Notes: generated by a model from the letters alone, not told the origin. A stretch of DNA of 64,000 nucleotides from Prinia subflava (GCF_021018805.1 NC_086247.1:121135094-121199093); one strand, 5' to 3'; shown: positions 1-12,832, numbered from the stretch's first letter. Translations and numbers: made by a program.

Positions 1-1340
1 GCACATTTGCTGGGTACATCAGTGGATATGAAGAGAAGATGAACTAGCATATAATAGGAATAACAGGAAAGTATTAAACTTGCTAATATTGTCCTTAACT
101 TTCTTCAGTTACAGTTTACACTTTCACCTTTCCTAGTCAGCCAAATTTCTGTGGTAATTAATGTACTGAAAAAAACATTTGGGTTTGATGTAGTGCTGCG
201 ATTTTAGCCTTAATGCATAGTCTTGGCTTATCTAACTACTTGTCTGGGGTCTTGTGAATCTCTGTAGCAGATTGATGCCTCTTCAAAGCCATCTGGAAGA
301 AGATCTACCCACTCTTTTTTCCCCTGTTCTTTTAATTGGGACTGCTGGCTGGCCCTGTGCATCAGAGCAGTACAAAGGCTGAGAAAACAGAGAGGACTTA
401 CACTAAGCCATTCGAGAGGGCAGCAGGAGACGTCATCCATTTTGTGTACAGATATGTTTAGATAGATGTGGTAAGCCATGAGAAGTGGGTGCCTTGACAG
501 GTTACTTTTCAAAGACTGCTGATTTGCACTGACCTCTGACTGCTCTGAAAACAGCTGAATTCTGCAGACTCTGGTAATTTGAGATAGAAACTGTTTTGAA
601 GTCGGCTGGGTGTAAAGAGTCTATTGCTGCCCTGGGTCGCTCAAAACCACAAGGAAAAGTAGAGCAGGGGGGAAAAAAGGATGCTGTAGCTGGAAACTCC
701 CTCGTCTGATTTTGTATGGGACAGCCTGCTCTGTTTGCAGGACAATACCTGGATGAAAATGATGCACTTTTATGCTCAGAAGTTGTCAGTTTCCCCAAAG
801 CCAGCCATTGACTCTGGAATGTGTGTAAAAATACCTTGTTCCTCACTACATGATGCTCCCCTGTTTTGTGGGAGCCTCATACAAATGTATTTCAAATGCA
901 CAGCGTGTTATATATGTTGTAGTCTCAGTTATATAAAATATAGACTGCAAAAGGAAAGGAAGGAACACCACTCTTTTCTCTCACACTACGTTATGGATTA
1001 AAATTATCAAGTTAGCATAATTCTTCCCAACCTCTGCTGGGGGTTGTTACCTTTCTATCAGACATGTAGAAGTCTGAAGTTCCATGTTTTAGGAAGTTAA
1101 AGTAACCACATATCTTTGCTATTTTTTATGGTTTGTCAAACTCTCCTGATTTAATAAAAGCCTCACATGCATTTTTAAGCTTGAAGAATGTCATTCTTAG
1201 AGCTGCTACCTTATTTTTTGATGCTGAATTATTAACAACAGGAGACATCACGGTGCTTTTAAATGAACGAGCTTTACTTACCACTTACAATGCCTTTTGT
1301 GAGGGTGGCTGATTTTCTTCTCCATTTCTAAACCTTACTT
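1..1340. other. Unique non-coding AT-rich DNA
   Basis: I see no gene here. Short open frames occur on both strands (228-512 and 502-846 on minus, 735-1001 on plus, 88-114 codons). They overlap one another, carry no recognisable domain, and are not bounded by convincing splice signals. No repeat family is recognisable. Best read as intergenic or intronic sequence. Confidence 0.6.
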
Positions 1341-1344
1341 TTTC

Positions 1345-1406
1345 AAAAAAACCCCAAACAAAACATATCAAAACAAACCAAAACAAACAAACAAACAAAC
1401 GAAACC
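1345..1406. repeat. (AAAC)n-rich simple repeat
   Basis: An A-rich tract with imperfect AAAC/AAAAC units, becoming regular AAAC repeats from about 1371 to 1400. It contains only A and C apart from a few interruptions. Such tracts arise by slippage or from old A-rich retroposon tails. No recognisable retroposon body lies next to it, so slippage is the simpler reading. Confidence 0.75.
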
Positions 1407-3546
1407 CCAGAAAAGTCAAATGTCCTTTTAAGCTGCAGAAATCAGAAGTCATGTATAATTATTTATGGGGCAGTTTTATGATTCTTAAAGCCGTCTCATA
1501 TGTTTGTTTTTCATAATAGTGCACTCTGCTCGATTTGGATCAGCACTCCCTCTGTATATTAATTTCATATGTTAATAGTTTTACAGAAATATACAAAGTG
1601 CCTAAAAGCACCACAGACGACTGCTAACAAAACACCATAAATGGGTCTGAGGTGATTAAAGCCCCCCTTTGCAAGAAGGAAAATTCCACCTCTGCAATTT
1701 TCTCTCATGTAAAACATCTCCCTCTGGCCCCAGTGTTTTCTGTTTACATGCAGATCCCAAACTAGAGTAAGTCAATACAATCCCATTCACTCTGAGCTTT
1801 GATCCTGGCATATATAATCCATATTTTAAAATGCAGATATGTATTTTCTTCTGCCATAAGAGTAATTCTTAGCCATGTTTCCACAATATTTTGATTTTGA
1901 CTTAAAATTACTGAATTGAATCTAAGATCCTGGTTAAACATATTGTTAATATTTTTCTCTCTTGTTAGTATAGAAACTGTATCAGTATTACATTTTAAAC
2001 TTAATGTAAAGCTATGTGTAGAAAAAAAATCACTACGTGGAAATTTTGTTTGGTTTATATATGTTCAGAGTTATTAATTTATGGCGAAATACTTTTTCAA
2101 TGCTGTTTTTTTACACCTTAAATACAGATCCAATTTTAGCATTCTGTACATTTATTGAGAATTTAGTTCAAAGACCTGAGGGGATTTATAGTTGAACTGG
2201 CAAAGTCCTTTATATAAATATGTGCAGAAATACACAGACTATATCCCAGAAAAAAAAAAAATAAAAAGCTTTATTCAGAATAAAGATCCATTTCATCCTG
2301 TTTTTTACATAAAAATTAATTTTATAATTGTTAAAAACCAAAATGAATTCATTACTGACCTTTTAAGGGTGATTTTTAAGCATATGGGGATCATCTACAT
2401 TTTGAAAGCAGTTGTTTTTATGACCTGAAGAGCATACATGAAACACTGGGATTTGATCTGCTCTCTGTAGAAAAAAAAAGAAAAAAAAAAGACCTGCTCC
2501 TTCTGGCTTATAAAATATTTCTTTTTTTTTCCTGCAGTGATTTATCATATTATAAAAGTATCATCAACATATAATGGCCACATTCTCTAGTGCATAACAA
2601 ACATACGTGCTTGTTACCGCTGGCTGAACGAACGTGTACCTCCAGAACCACGATGTTCCCCAGAAAGAAACATATGGAGATAGGCAGGACTTGTTAATTT
2701 GTTCTCAAAAGGATACAGATAAAAGCAGATGCTAAGGGGAAATAAATTACTCATTTTTGTACATTTTCTTCTGTAGTTTTTTTTGGGTTTTTCTTTTTGA
2801 CCCTCCTAGTTGACACAGAATTTCCGTTGTGGCATTATTTATTGCCAGCCATGTTGCTAGGCTGCCTGCGAGGGCAAAATGGAAAACTTTGTGAAGTACA
2901 CTTGGAGAGAACGCTTTTATAGCAGATGATTTGTGAGTAAGTCTTGGAGAGTTGGGGGTGTATTTTGGATATGTTAACTGTCCTGTAGTGGGCTTTTACA
3001 CAGTGAATGAAAGACTCTGGAAAATGTTGCTTATATAGGGAATGTTTACCAAGATGTATTTGAGTTTCTCACCAGTAGGTAGGCTATACTCTTCTCAGCA
3101 TAAAGTTAGACCTTCTGTTTCTCCACTTGAAGGCTGTGTAGATGTTGGAAAGTTATATTTTGGAAAATGAATATGAATTTTGGGTTTTGCTCTTCTAGGA
3201 TTTTAATTATTAGAAAGCAACAACACCACTCTTCAGAAAACTAGATTTTTATGAAGTGTGTCAAGCCAAACACCAAAATGTTGGAGGCATCAGAAACCAT
3301 TAGTCACTTCCGAAAATTTTAGGGCTTGAATGACCGGCCTAGCACGTCATTTGCCTTTTTAGAAAGGTTTTAATGGGACATTTACATAATCTGGGTCTTG
3401 TATAAAACAACAGCCACTAAAGATGCTCAAAACTCCTAAAAGACGTTCAGAACTCCTAAAAGCAAATCATCAGGTCATGAGCACACTTATATGTCAAGTG
3501 TGTACCTGTATTTAATATATTTCTGTATGGACTTGTTTGCATACAG
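1407..3546. other. Unique non-coding DNA with a possible regulatory block at 1430-1790
   Basis: No gene is visible. The part from about 1430 to 1790 is rich in homeodomain-type cores (TAATTA-, TTTATGG- and TTAATA-like words) set among less AT-rich words, a texture often seen in conserved non-coding elements. Conservation itself cannot be judged from one sequence. The remainder is AT-rich, with A-rich runs at about 2248-2260 and 2471-2490 and T-rich runs near 2522 and 2779. No transposable element was recognised. Confidence 0.45.
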
Positions 3547-3677
3547 GGACACATGGAAGAAGAGCAGCTACCAGATCTGTGATATCCCATGGGTGAGTGC
3601 ACGGAGTCAGCTGGGAAGGGCTGGGGAAGGGATGCCTGTGAGGACAGGGCATCACACTGCTGCCCAACCACGCACTT

Positions 3678-3700
3678 CTCCTCCTCCTCCTCCTCCTCCT
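3678..3700. repeat. (CTC)n trinucleotide repeat
   Basis: About 7.7 perfect copies of CTC/TCC, pure pyrimidine on the plus strand, followed immediately by TAG. It could act as a polypyrimidine tract for a plus-strand splice acceptor, but it may simply be a microsatellite. Confidence 0.9.
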
Positions 3701-4254
3701 AGCAACCAGGTGGCAGATACAGAGACAAAGGATGAGGAAGGTGACATGGGAAGTCTGGGACAGGGGACAGCAGGAAGACTGGAGGCAGGGACTATGCTCA
3801 GAAGCTCTCTCCCTCCAGCGGTGAGCATGTAACCTGTGCAGAAATGCCACTGGGAGACTGAGCTGCCAGGTGGGCTCTGGCATGTGGGAGATGGCTCCTG
3901 TTGGTTCAGCAACTGTGCTTTACATCCTATGCCCAGAGATTTGTCTACCACGCTGGAGAGAATATGTTTCAGAATCAGACCTGTTTAGGAAAGATCCAAA
4001 GCAGCTCTAGCACGCAATGAAGATTTGCTGCAAACCCCACTGTTTCCTTCACATGCTCCCAGACATTCCCATGAGGTGCTCCCTGCTGCCACCCACTCTG
4101 TCAGACTGCAGTGGGACCTGTCACAACAGCCTGAGGGCCACGGCACCGTCAGCCATGGTGTGCACAGGGAGTGTTTATGGTTCCCACTTGCCTACATAGT
4201 TGGATGTTTTGGGGTTGAAGTTTTATTACCTTTTCCTTTTGTCTTGAAGAGTGT

Positions 4255-4260
4255 AATAAA
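4255..4260 (+). terminator. Candidate polyadenylation signal
   Basis: A canonical AATAAA hexamer with a CA dinucleotide about 13 bases further on and a GT-rich element at about 4277-4294. The spacing matches vertebrate cleavage and polyadenylation sites. Whether a transcript reaches it is unknown. Confidence 0.3.
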
Positions 4261-4280
4261 TACTGCTTTAACTCAGTGGT

Positions 4281-4814
4281 AGTGAGTGTGTGGGTTTTAA
4301 TCCTAGGGTTTTTTAGCTTCACAAGCATTATTCTTTCCTAAAAAAGGGTCACTTCTAAATACATGATCAAGCACCCTTCCACATATGTGTCCACATATGT
4401 TCCTGCACACACTATAAAAAATAATTCCCCAGAGGATAGCTCAAACTGGGTCCGTAGTAGTTTTGCTACTGTCCTCAGTGTCAGGTATTTTAGCTGTGAA
4501 GGCAGTGCCCTGGTTTTGTCTGCAGCCATGACACAGATTGAGCATGTTCTCAAAATACAGTCAGTGCAGTCCAACCCAACATGTCCATGCTATTTGTACA
4601 GGTGAGAAAGCAGTGGGGAGGCTTTACACATGACTAGGGAGGGAGAAGGTTTTTATCTATTTGAGCTCTATTTTCAAAGTTGTACATAAAAAAAGCACAT
4701 GCAATGAAATGCAGAAAATCCAATAGAACATCCAACTGGGTATTCCGATGAATTGTGTTGAGTGGCTGATGGGTACATAATATGCTACAATGTAACTAGG
4801 TAATCTGAAAATTT
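4281..4814. other. Unique non-coding DNA
   Basis: No gene or repeat family was recognised. Two short overlapping frames on opposite strands (4338-4574 minus and 4363-4605 plus) have no family features. A small 12-bp duplication containing CCACATATGT lies at about 4379-4402. Confidence 0.6.
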
Positions 4815-4872
4815 TAGGGACCTCCAGAGGTTCTAATTCAAGCTGCTGCTCAAAGCATCCAAATTAACTGAA
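4815..4872 (-). mobile_element. CR1 LINE 3' fragment, degraded
   Basis: The words GGGACCTCCAGAGGTTCTAA and GCTGCTCAAAGCA match, in order and with correct spacing, the reverse complement of the avian CR1 3' region, where the usual form is close to GGGACCTCTGGAGGTC...CTGCTCAAAGCA. The fragment is short and diverged, with no octamer tail and no reverse transcriptase part, so it is a dead 5'-truncated copy on the minus strand. Confidence 0.6.
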
Positions 4873-7800
4873 TATCAGTAGTAACCTGAAATGTCAACCA
4901 GACATACCAATGATATGAAAATTTTGTGGATCTATACTTACTGCAGGCTTGTATATTTGGCCCAAGAGTAGTCTTGACTAGCACTGAGAAATTACTCTTC
5001 TCAGGAAATATTTCAAACTTTTTTGTTTTTATTAACTAAGTGTGGATTACACAAGCAAAAGTTGGAGCCAGATGGTCCCGTGGGAGATGGGGACACCAGA
5101 GGGTGTCCTACCCACATGATTTGCCAGAGAACAAACCAGAACAGGACAGGGATGGTTCAGTCTGAGTTGCTTTGGCTGGCTTTATTTTCATTGGGGAAAT
5201 AGAAGTACTTCCAAAGGGCAAATATCTTATGTCAAAAATGGGCACCTGAGAGAGATGGGTTGTTTCTGTGCCCCTCTGATGCCTGTAGAACCATTTAAAT
5301 AACGGGTTCAGAGGTGACGCTATCCTGCACATGGCTAAAGTTCAGGCGATGAATCGTGTCCTACTGTGTTCAAACAAATGTTGAAGAAATGTGTGCTTTC
5401 TCAGTGCTGCTGGATGGAGAATGAGATAGTGGACTTTTGAGCAATTCTCCCAGAAATGTGCAAAGCTGCAAAAATTCAGAACCTATTTGGGAATCCTCAG
5501 CCATCAATAACACAGGCAATAGTGAAATAACAGCAGGACGTTTTACTTTTAAATGCTTCTCATAAAAATGAGGGAGCAGATTGTTTATATTAACCTTTCT
5601 GGGAAATGCAATCAAATTGTCCTTGAAAAATGTTAAAGAAGAAAAACATAAGCGTGACTTTCAATAGCCCTTAACAATCTGTGAACCGGCCCATTGCTAA
5701 CTGTCACACACAATGTACATTTTGTTTAGTGATTTCTGTTACACTGCCACTCTCTATGAAAATGCTTAAAAGAATAATTCAAGCTGCATGATCCCAGGTG
5801 CATAAACATGTGCTCCTCAAGCCAACAGAGAAACTGCCGAGCCTAGCAGGATTGTCAGACCCACGGGTCAATTCAGGGACTAAGAAAATCATTTCCTATT
5901 TTCCTTTATGGATTTGGAGCATGCTGGGATCAGCCAGTCTTGAAAAATAGAAAGAAGCTGTGTCTTCTACAGCAAAAACAGAACTGGGAAATGAAAGATG
6001 CCTCCAACCCCAGCCAATTCTGTCAAAGCAGGATGGGGAAAATGTGTGGTTCCTGCTGTCTGAGGCTCCCGGTGGCTGTTCCTGCTGCACTGCCAGCTCT
6101 GCAGAGCTGTGCCTTGCCTTGCTGAGAGTGGCTGGAGGGGAAGCCTGGCCCTGCTCCAGCTGAGGTGGTTAATACCTCACACCAAGCTTCCTCAGCTGAG
6201 GTCCCTGTGCCCTTGGCTCCCTGCTCAGCATATTTTTCAGGCACTTGAATTGCTCTTCAGAGGCCTTCAAAGGTGCCTACCTTTCCACTGACTAAGCAAA
6301 TAGGCTTAAGTGGGATTTTGAGCCTTAGAGTACGGCTCTGTGCCTCCATGGGAACATGTGGTTTTTCCACAGACCGAAGCCCTTTGCTGTGTGCTCTCTT
6401 TTCTGGTGGAATGACCTAGTGACAAAACAGCTCCTATTTCACATTCACGGGAAGTTACAGACCAGTTTGTGGCCCCTAAAATAGTTTTAAATGCAACTGC
6501 TAGTATTTGCCACGCCGCATGATGTACGATCCCTGAAATTCCCAATAATTTTCTCTTTTTTCCTCTTTTGCACATGGCTAAACTTCTTGCTCCCTGTCTG
6601 CCTGGCTGAAGCATGGCAGGCACTTGGAGTGGGCCCCTGATGTGGGATGGAAGTAAATCAGTTGTAGTGCTATGACTTCAGCAAGCTTGGGCAATCTTCA
6701 AGTTGTGCAACCCCTTGGCCAACCTGTGAGGGAGGTGGGATCATTCCAAGTAACCTTTTTCCTGAATGAAGAAGTCCAAGCAACCCTATGGGATGATGAT
6801 TGGGCTACCTGCCTTTTTACTCAAATAGAAGCACAAGGGTCCCCGTTTGTCTCCTCTTGTTGTCTCCTGGATTGTGAAAGCTGAGTAGAGACCATGATGA
6901 AAGAAACATGACATCACTGGTCTGCTGTATAGTAAGGAAATGAAACAATTCTAAGATCATGTGGTTTCAAATATGTTTATACCAATCAATTTCTTCTTTG
7001 ACTTGCCCAACAATGGGTTATCTCCAAGAATTCAGGATGTATAATCCATCAGATGAGGTTCAGCTTGTTAAAACACTCTCCGAGCAAGATTGCTGGAGAG
7101 TGGGAAGATTTCTGAGGAGGCCTTTGGTAGTTACCCTCTGTTACTCAGAGGCTATGATCATCACCGAGGAGACAAATGGATGGTATGGATGTCCCACAGA
7201 AGTGCTGCCTCAGCATCAAGGACCTCATCAAATCCTAGTGTTTTTCCTCTGAATCTCTTTGTCTTCTGTTCTGTTTCCAGCTAGTTTCCTCTTACACTTT
7301 CTTTCCTGATATCAGCCCCCTTTTTTTGTCTGTTTGTTTTTGTTTGTTTGTAAGCCAGTTGTTTACTCTCTGTTGGAGATAATGAAATCACTTCTCAGTC
7401 TTCTTTTGGAGAGATAACACAGGCTGAGCTACACAAGCCTTTTGCTGAAGTATTGGTCTTCATAATTTGCATTAGGTCTTTTAGGCTGTTTCTCATTAAT
7501 ATTCCAGTATGGCAACATCGTTTCCCTAAATCCAGTTCTCAAGCAACATTCCACTAACAGCAAGTTAAGCTAAAGATGAGTGCTTTTCATCTTGTTTAAG
7601 GACTGAACACTTAAATTCAGTACCTACCCCTTTTTTCTGGTTTAAATCTTGCTCCTGTCTGCAACAGCATCACAGGAAGAGCAAACACTGCTTTGTGAAT
7701 GACAATTCTCTTTTCTTTTGTTGCTTTTCCCTATTTCTTCCCTGTCAGTCTCTAGCATTTCCCCTTCTGTTCTTTGTGGAAAAGTAGTTGCATTGGAAGT

Positions 7801-8805
7801 GCAGGTGGGCTTGTCCAAGGATTCTTAATTCAGTATTTTGCAGAGATGTTAGTTAATTTTTTATGGTGTTAGGCATTTTCAAAAGTTAAGAGTATATAAA
7901 GAGCCTTCTCTGTACCAATGGCAGATGACGATTTTATTTTTCCTTTTAATACCCTGCAAAATGTGTTTTAAAAGGTAGAGAAAAAGAGGAAAAATCAGCT
8001 AAATATCATATGTTAATTATTACATTGAATACAATAGCAAAGATGGTTTAAAGAAAATAAAGTGAAAAAAGAACATTTTATGAAAAGTTTCAATTTCAAA
8101 AATTGCACAATGGAAAGGTCTTCAGTTTTTCTTTGATCCTAAGAATTGTTATCCTACCTTCTTGCAGTTCAGCACCTAACTCTGATTCGAATAGCATGTA
8201 ATCTCTTTGGAAGCCAGACACCCTCTCAGGATAAGGAAAGAAATGGTGTAGTCTTTTATGAAAGCTTGCAATACTGAGCAGGTCATGGTACCAAAGGATT
8301 TCCTGTGTGCTGTACATGATCTTTTCCAAGTCAGACAAAATAGTTGCTTGTATGAATTAACAGGATGTTTTTGGTTTCCATAGTATCCATGCTTTTATGC
8401 TCTTGGTAGAATTAGACACTTCTTTATAGACTTATGTACTGAAGCATACCAGGAGGGGTGAAATGAAACAAGTTTGAAAAACTTAACCTAATAGAAAGCA
8501 GAAGATGGAAGGTTTATCTGTTGTTTCGATTGTCCTCATCTGCTTTACACTGGTAAGGCATTAACATTGAAAACGCTGCTTGGAAAAGATTAAACATTTC
8601 CCTGTGGAAATATCTCACTGTTAAGGGAAACATCCAAACCTGGAAATTTATGGCTTGAATTCTCCTGTCTGGAAACACTCAGGGCTCTGATAGGTGAAGT
8701 GCAGGGTGGGTACAGCTGTACTATTCTTTAAGAAAATGGTTCCCTGCTAGGCTGCATCTTCTATGGTGCAATGGGGAGGCTGAGGCAGATCATGGGGTAA
8801 AAGAG

Positions 8806-8806
<1 letters not shown>
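4873..8806. other. Unique non-coding DNA
   Basis: About 3.9 kb with no recognisable gene. The longest frames (6306-6623 minus, 105 codons; 6959-7252 plus, 97 codons) have no known domain. The part at 5990-6290 is locally GC-rich and open in several overlapping frames at once, which is expected from base composition rather than coding. A TTTG-type simple repeat lies at 7327-7351. Nothing else was recognised. Confidence 0.6.
7327..7351. repeat. (TTTG)n simple repeat
   Basis: A short imperfect run of GTTT/TTTG units preceded by seven T residues. It is a simple slippage repeat. Confidence 0.8.

Positions 8807-8888
<82 letters not shown>
8807..8888. repeat. (GATA)n tetranucleotide microsatellite
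   Basis: An 82-bp array of GATA units, about 20.5 copies, without interruption. Perfect arrays of this length mutate rapidly and are usually polymorphic in copy number. The array also yields a spurious repetitive open frame on the minus strand, which is not a gene. A long GATA array presents many GATA-factor cores, but that need not mean function. Confidence 0.98.
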
Positions 8889-11800
8889 CATACAATGAGC
8901 TCACCAAAGTAAAAATGTTATGACACTCAGGCACTTCATGACAGACACACTTCTTTGTTTGCCTGTTGACCAACATCTGACTTTTTTTTTTCTAGTTTTA
9001 GTTGATTAACTGGCAAAATCCAAAGACAGTAAATCACTTCTGCAAAATATTTTCTACTTGTACATCACATTTTCCTTTGCAAAACTTCCAAAAAAGTAGT
9101 TTTTCAAGCATTTCTTTTCTTTGTATTCGTCCATTTTTCTCCCTTCAGTAAAACAATACTGCTGGTGATCTGACTGGTTCGTGTTGTGACAAAAACTGAT
9201 AGCACCCATAAATGTGATCCTCTTTCATTATTTTGTTTGGTTCTTTGGGTTTTTTTCCCCTCAAAACCAGCTTGTTCAGAGTTTCCAAAGAACAGGGACA
9301 GTTTGGATCTGGGTTCCATTTGCTTCAACCTAGAAGCTTTGGATTTTGATCCCCATCTTTAATAAGCAAAGAAATGAAAAGAGAAGCAATTTTTGCAAAT
9401 TAATACCTCCCTGACTGACATGGATTCAGTTCAGCATTCACAGTCTCCTTTCAACTCTGGGTGGACCACATATGTCCAAATAGCTAAAGAATCAGCAAAA
9501 TGTTTTCTTAAAAGTAAAGAAAACACAGATGCTTGAGCATGAAGAAAACCATTCAATTTATCATAGAAATAAAGAACTTTGTGACCCTGAAGGATATTTG
9601 AGGATTTGTTTTAAATCCTTAACAACTTGTTCTGCATGATTTAACAGCAATGGAAGCTCTATTTTGTGCACACCCTATTACAGCTATGCAAAGTGACCCT
9701 AACACTGTTCATATAGTTTAGCAATCATATTTTTCACAGAGTTTTACCACTGTTGACCACCTGTGAATTGAAGACTGTTGTCCTGACCCCTGGCAGCTCT
9801 CACATGTAACAGCCACCTGCCCTGAGATGCTTTTTGTGTGTGTCATTGAAACAAATGAGTGGCAGGAGGTGCATTAGAGTAATATGAACTCCATCTCCAA
9901 AGGATTAACAACAATATTCTTACCTTCCACGGTCAGTCCTTTACGATTTACAATGATTTGGATTTATCTCCTACTGGTATTCTCACTTTGGGGTTTCTGG
10001 CTGTGTTTTCAGGGGAAAAAAAGTCAGCGGAAAGGAAGCATTAAGATTTTCCCTCACTCGTTTAGGTCACAAAATAGAGCTTAAAGAGAAAAATCAGTAG
10101 CTTTCAAATGCTATTACCTTGCTAATGATAGCTCTCATCGCATGACAGTTCTCAAACTGATAAGACATTCCAAACATCCACAGAAAAGTCAAAGAGGTTT
10201 TTTAGTGCCCCAGCTCTGTTTCTGCAGCTTGCACATGTTTTCAAACATAATTTCATGCCTGCTTTCTGACAGCTCATTAAACAAAGGCCTCTTGGTACAT
10301 ATAGTGCCCATCTTCCTGCTGAGATTGTAACATATTTATGGTGTTTGCAGATTGCTGGCTGTTTGCTCTTCTACTTCACAGTGTCCTGCCTGCCAAACGC
10401 TTATCAGTATAGCGAAGGTGACAGTTTTCCCCATTTGTGTAGGTAGCAATGGTCTCGTGTTTGACCCTCAGAGGCAAGAAGCAATATGATTAGAAGCAGC
10501 TCCTGCAAGCAATAGATAAAAGCAATCACACAGGGAGAGAGACAGTGAGGAAGAGCTCAGGGGAGGAGGCTGATGTTGTGGAAGCTGATAGCTTGTATTC
10601 AGGGAGAGTGCTGGCAGTTAGTTAGCTAGACAGCTGGTAACATCCAGACCTTGTGGGATTTCAGCTTCAGACAAAGCAAACAAGGATACAGGAGTGTTGA
10701 GAAGCTATCTGGAGCGGTGTACAAGGGCAATCAGAACTACTCACTTCTAATTATCTGCCTTTTTCCTGCCATTAAACTATCATTATTATACATTTGAACC
10801 AATAAAGTTTAGTGAATTTTGCATCTTCTATTTTCTTTAAAAGCTGGTGCCAAATCCCTGCTTTTCTTCTGAACAGAACAGATGAAGACATCTTTAGCCA
10901 GCCGTTACCATTCATCCATCTGTCCTTGGAGCGTGGCGGGGGACTGGGAGCAGGTTTCTGCTTGTACCACCACTGGCAGCTGAAGTATCTGTTCCACTTC
11001 ACCGGAGTAACAAAAGGGCTAATTGAGTTTTGCTTTTAAAAGAATTTTATTTTCTTTTTTTTACTTCTTGTCAAGCCTATCGCTTAGTCAGTATTAAAAG
11101 AAAACACAGTAACAGCTTTGTTCAGCTGCCAAAACCTAATCAACACAAAGAAGTTTTCGAGTAGCTGTCAGATAGGATTATGATATTGATTCTAACTATG
11201 TGCATGTTCCAGGAAAAGGAGCATCTCTTTAACTAAAAGTCAGAGGGTGACAGGTAATGAAAGAAAAATATTTTACAGCTCGAAGGATGATTCTGTCCTC
11301 ACATTAGGAGTTCTGCGTAATTACAGCTGAGAGAAAAAGCAGCACCTGTGCATGTTTGCTGCTGTCTCACCTTGTACTCTGAGCTCCTCATCTCTTACAA
11401 ATAAGCAGGTATTGAGAGAGTCCCAGCATGAATGTAAGGGTTTGAGAAACATCCATGCCATGAGGGAGTAATATGTGTGATTTAATGAGTAGCTCTCCCT
11501 ATTTGAGACAGTAGTGAATCCAAAATTTTAGGACTTTGTCAGGGACAGTGACTTTGGGATCAGAGACAAACTCAAGGCTCTCTGAATTTCTGGTCATTAG
11601 TGATGATATGACATTATTTATGACATCAGTGAAATTGAATTCTAGGTCTAACCCCCAAGTGGTGAGACAGGTAAGAGTCTGGGTCTGAGTACAGATAAAA
11701 TCAGATGGCTTTGGATTCATCAGGATAAATGCAACCTACAGCAGACATTTGAAGTAGGACAGGAGAAGCATAGAGGTCTAAATGTTGTCCCAGTTCTCTC

Positions 11801-12514
11801 CAAGTCTAAAGGTAGATGAATCCCACCTGCAAGCACTCCAAGTTCTATACACCCACACAAGAAAGAAAGGAAGAGCCTTTACTTCTGATGCCATACAGGC
11901 CAAAGATGAGCCCACAGATTTACTAGGAAACTTCCAGAAAATCCATGTTTCCATGGAACAAATTCTACGTTTGCTTATTTATCTGTCACCCATCATGGCT
12001 GAAAAAGAGTAATACCAGTAGTCCAACAAGAGGTGCATTTGAGGGATACAACATGGGTTTTGAGGGATAAATCCAAAATGAGCTAATACAGATTTACATT
12101 TAGTTGCTTTCAAGTTTAGTTTTAATTTCTTGGGGTCTTTTTTTTTAATGCAATATAATTACCATTTTATGTACAGTTCAAAGCACCCAAGAATGGATCT
12201 TTGTGCAGTACTGCCATAGGCACAGTGAATAACTGCAGTCCTCTGAATATTGATGTAGTCCCAGATACCCCACCTATGTTGCCTCCCTACCCACCTGCAT
12301 ATCCCTGCCTGCTTGGGCTCCAACTCCTGTCACAGAGTGGTTGCCTTTTTTGCCCAGCAACTACGACATGAGTGATAAGAAATACCACTAACAAATAAAT
12401 TATGTTGTAAATTACAACCCCCCTCCAGCCAGAGTGTAACTCAGGTCAGAATCTGCATTCAATCTTTTAGTCTTGGGTTTTCCAGATACTGCTTTTGGTC
12501 TCATGGGTCCCCAG
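8889..12514. other. Unique non-coding DNA
   Basis: No gene is recognisable in this 3.6-kb stretch. Open frames are 62-76 codons and without domains. The segment at about 10370-10560 contains several GATA and GATAAAA words and might be regulatory; 10830-11040 is somewhat less AT-rich. Neither can be called functional from sequence alone. Confidence 0.55.
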
Positions 12515-12600
12515 GAAAGTCAGTTAGCCTCTCAGTGACTCATGTTCCCCATCTCTGGTGAAGCAATTATTGTTTCCACCTACTGTGCAAGAGATGGGAA
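12515..12600 (-). mobile_element. Possible ancient MIR/CORE-SINE fragment
   Basis: The order AGTCAGTTAGCCTCTCAGTG, then CCCCATCTCTG, then ATTATTGTTTCCACCTAC resembles the reverse complement of a MIR-type SINE, whose antisense form has a track close to CTTAACCTCTCTGTGCCTCAGTTTCCCCATCTG followed by a run of AATAATA and CCTAC. The copy is strongly diverged and has no clear ends, as expected for an element that predates birds. A chance resemblance is possible. Confidence 0.4.
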
Positions 12601-12800
12601 GGATTTGTTTCTCAAGCATCATAGAGAGCCAGAAAGAATGTCCTGGAGAAGTGCTGTGATAGTGGTACTGCATGACGCTGTGCAAAAATCAGTAAAATCT
12701 TTTGGCTTGCAAGGAGTGTTAAAATTATATATATGTGTCATTTAAGACACACTATCTTACAGAATTTTCTGCACCTAAAGTCTAGGGTATATCACAAACT

Positions 12801-12832
12801 CCTTTTTTTTCTTTTTTCTTTTTTTTTTTTTT
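12801..12832. repeat. T-rich homopolymer tract
   Basis: A pyrimidine tract of T runs broken by single C residues, with 14 consecutive T at 12819-12832. It may be a slippage product or a reversed A-rich tail, but no retroposon body is recognisable on its left side. Confidence 0.85.

Larger units (their letters stand above)
3547..4280 (+). ncRNA. Speculative two-exon non-coding transcript
   Basis: This is a model built only from signals. An AG acceptor ends at 3546 and a strong donor (GG|GTGAGT) follows at 3593, giving a candidate 46-bp exon at 3547-3592. A TCC repeat at 3678-3700 runs directly into an AG at 3701-3702, an excellent-looking 3' splice site, which would make a 110-bp intron. From 3703 the sequence continues to an AATAAA at 4255-4260 followed by a GT-rich stretch at 4277-4294, the classic layout of a polyadenylation site. 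No long reading frame spans the joined exons, so any product would be non-coding. Each of these signals also occurs by chance in DNA of this length; RNA evidence is absent. Confidence 0.2.

Noticed and set aside
3512..3951. Overlapping frames with proline, arginine or glycine runs
   Set aside because: The runs are translations of the TCC repeat in different frames; no domain is present.
8761..8976. Minus-strand frame with a repeating Tyr-Leu-Ser-Ile pattern
   Set aside because: It is the translation of the (GATA)n microsatellite, not a repeat protein.
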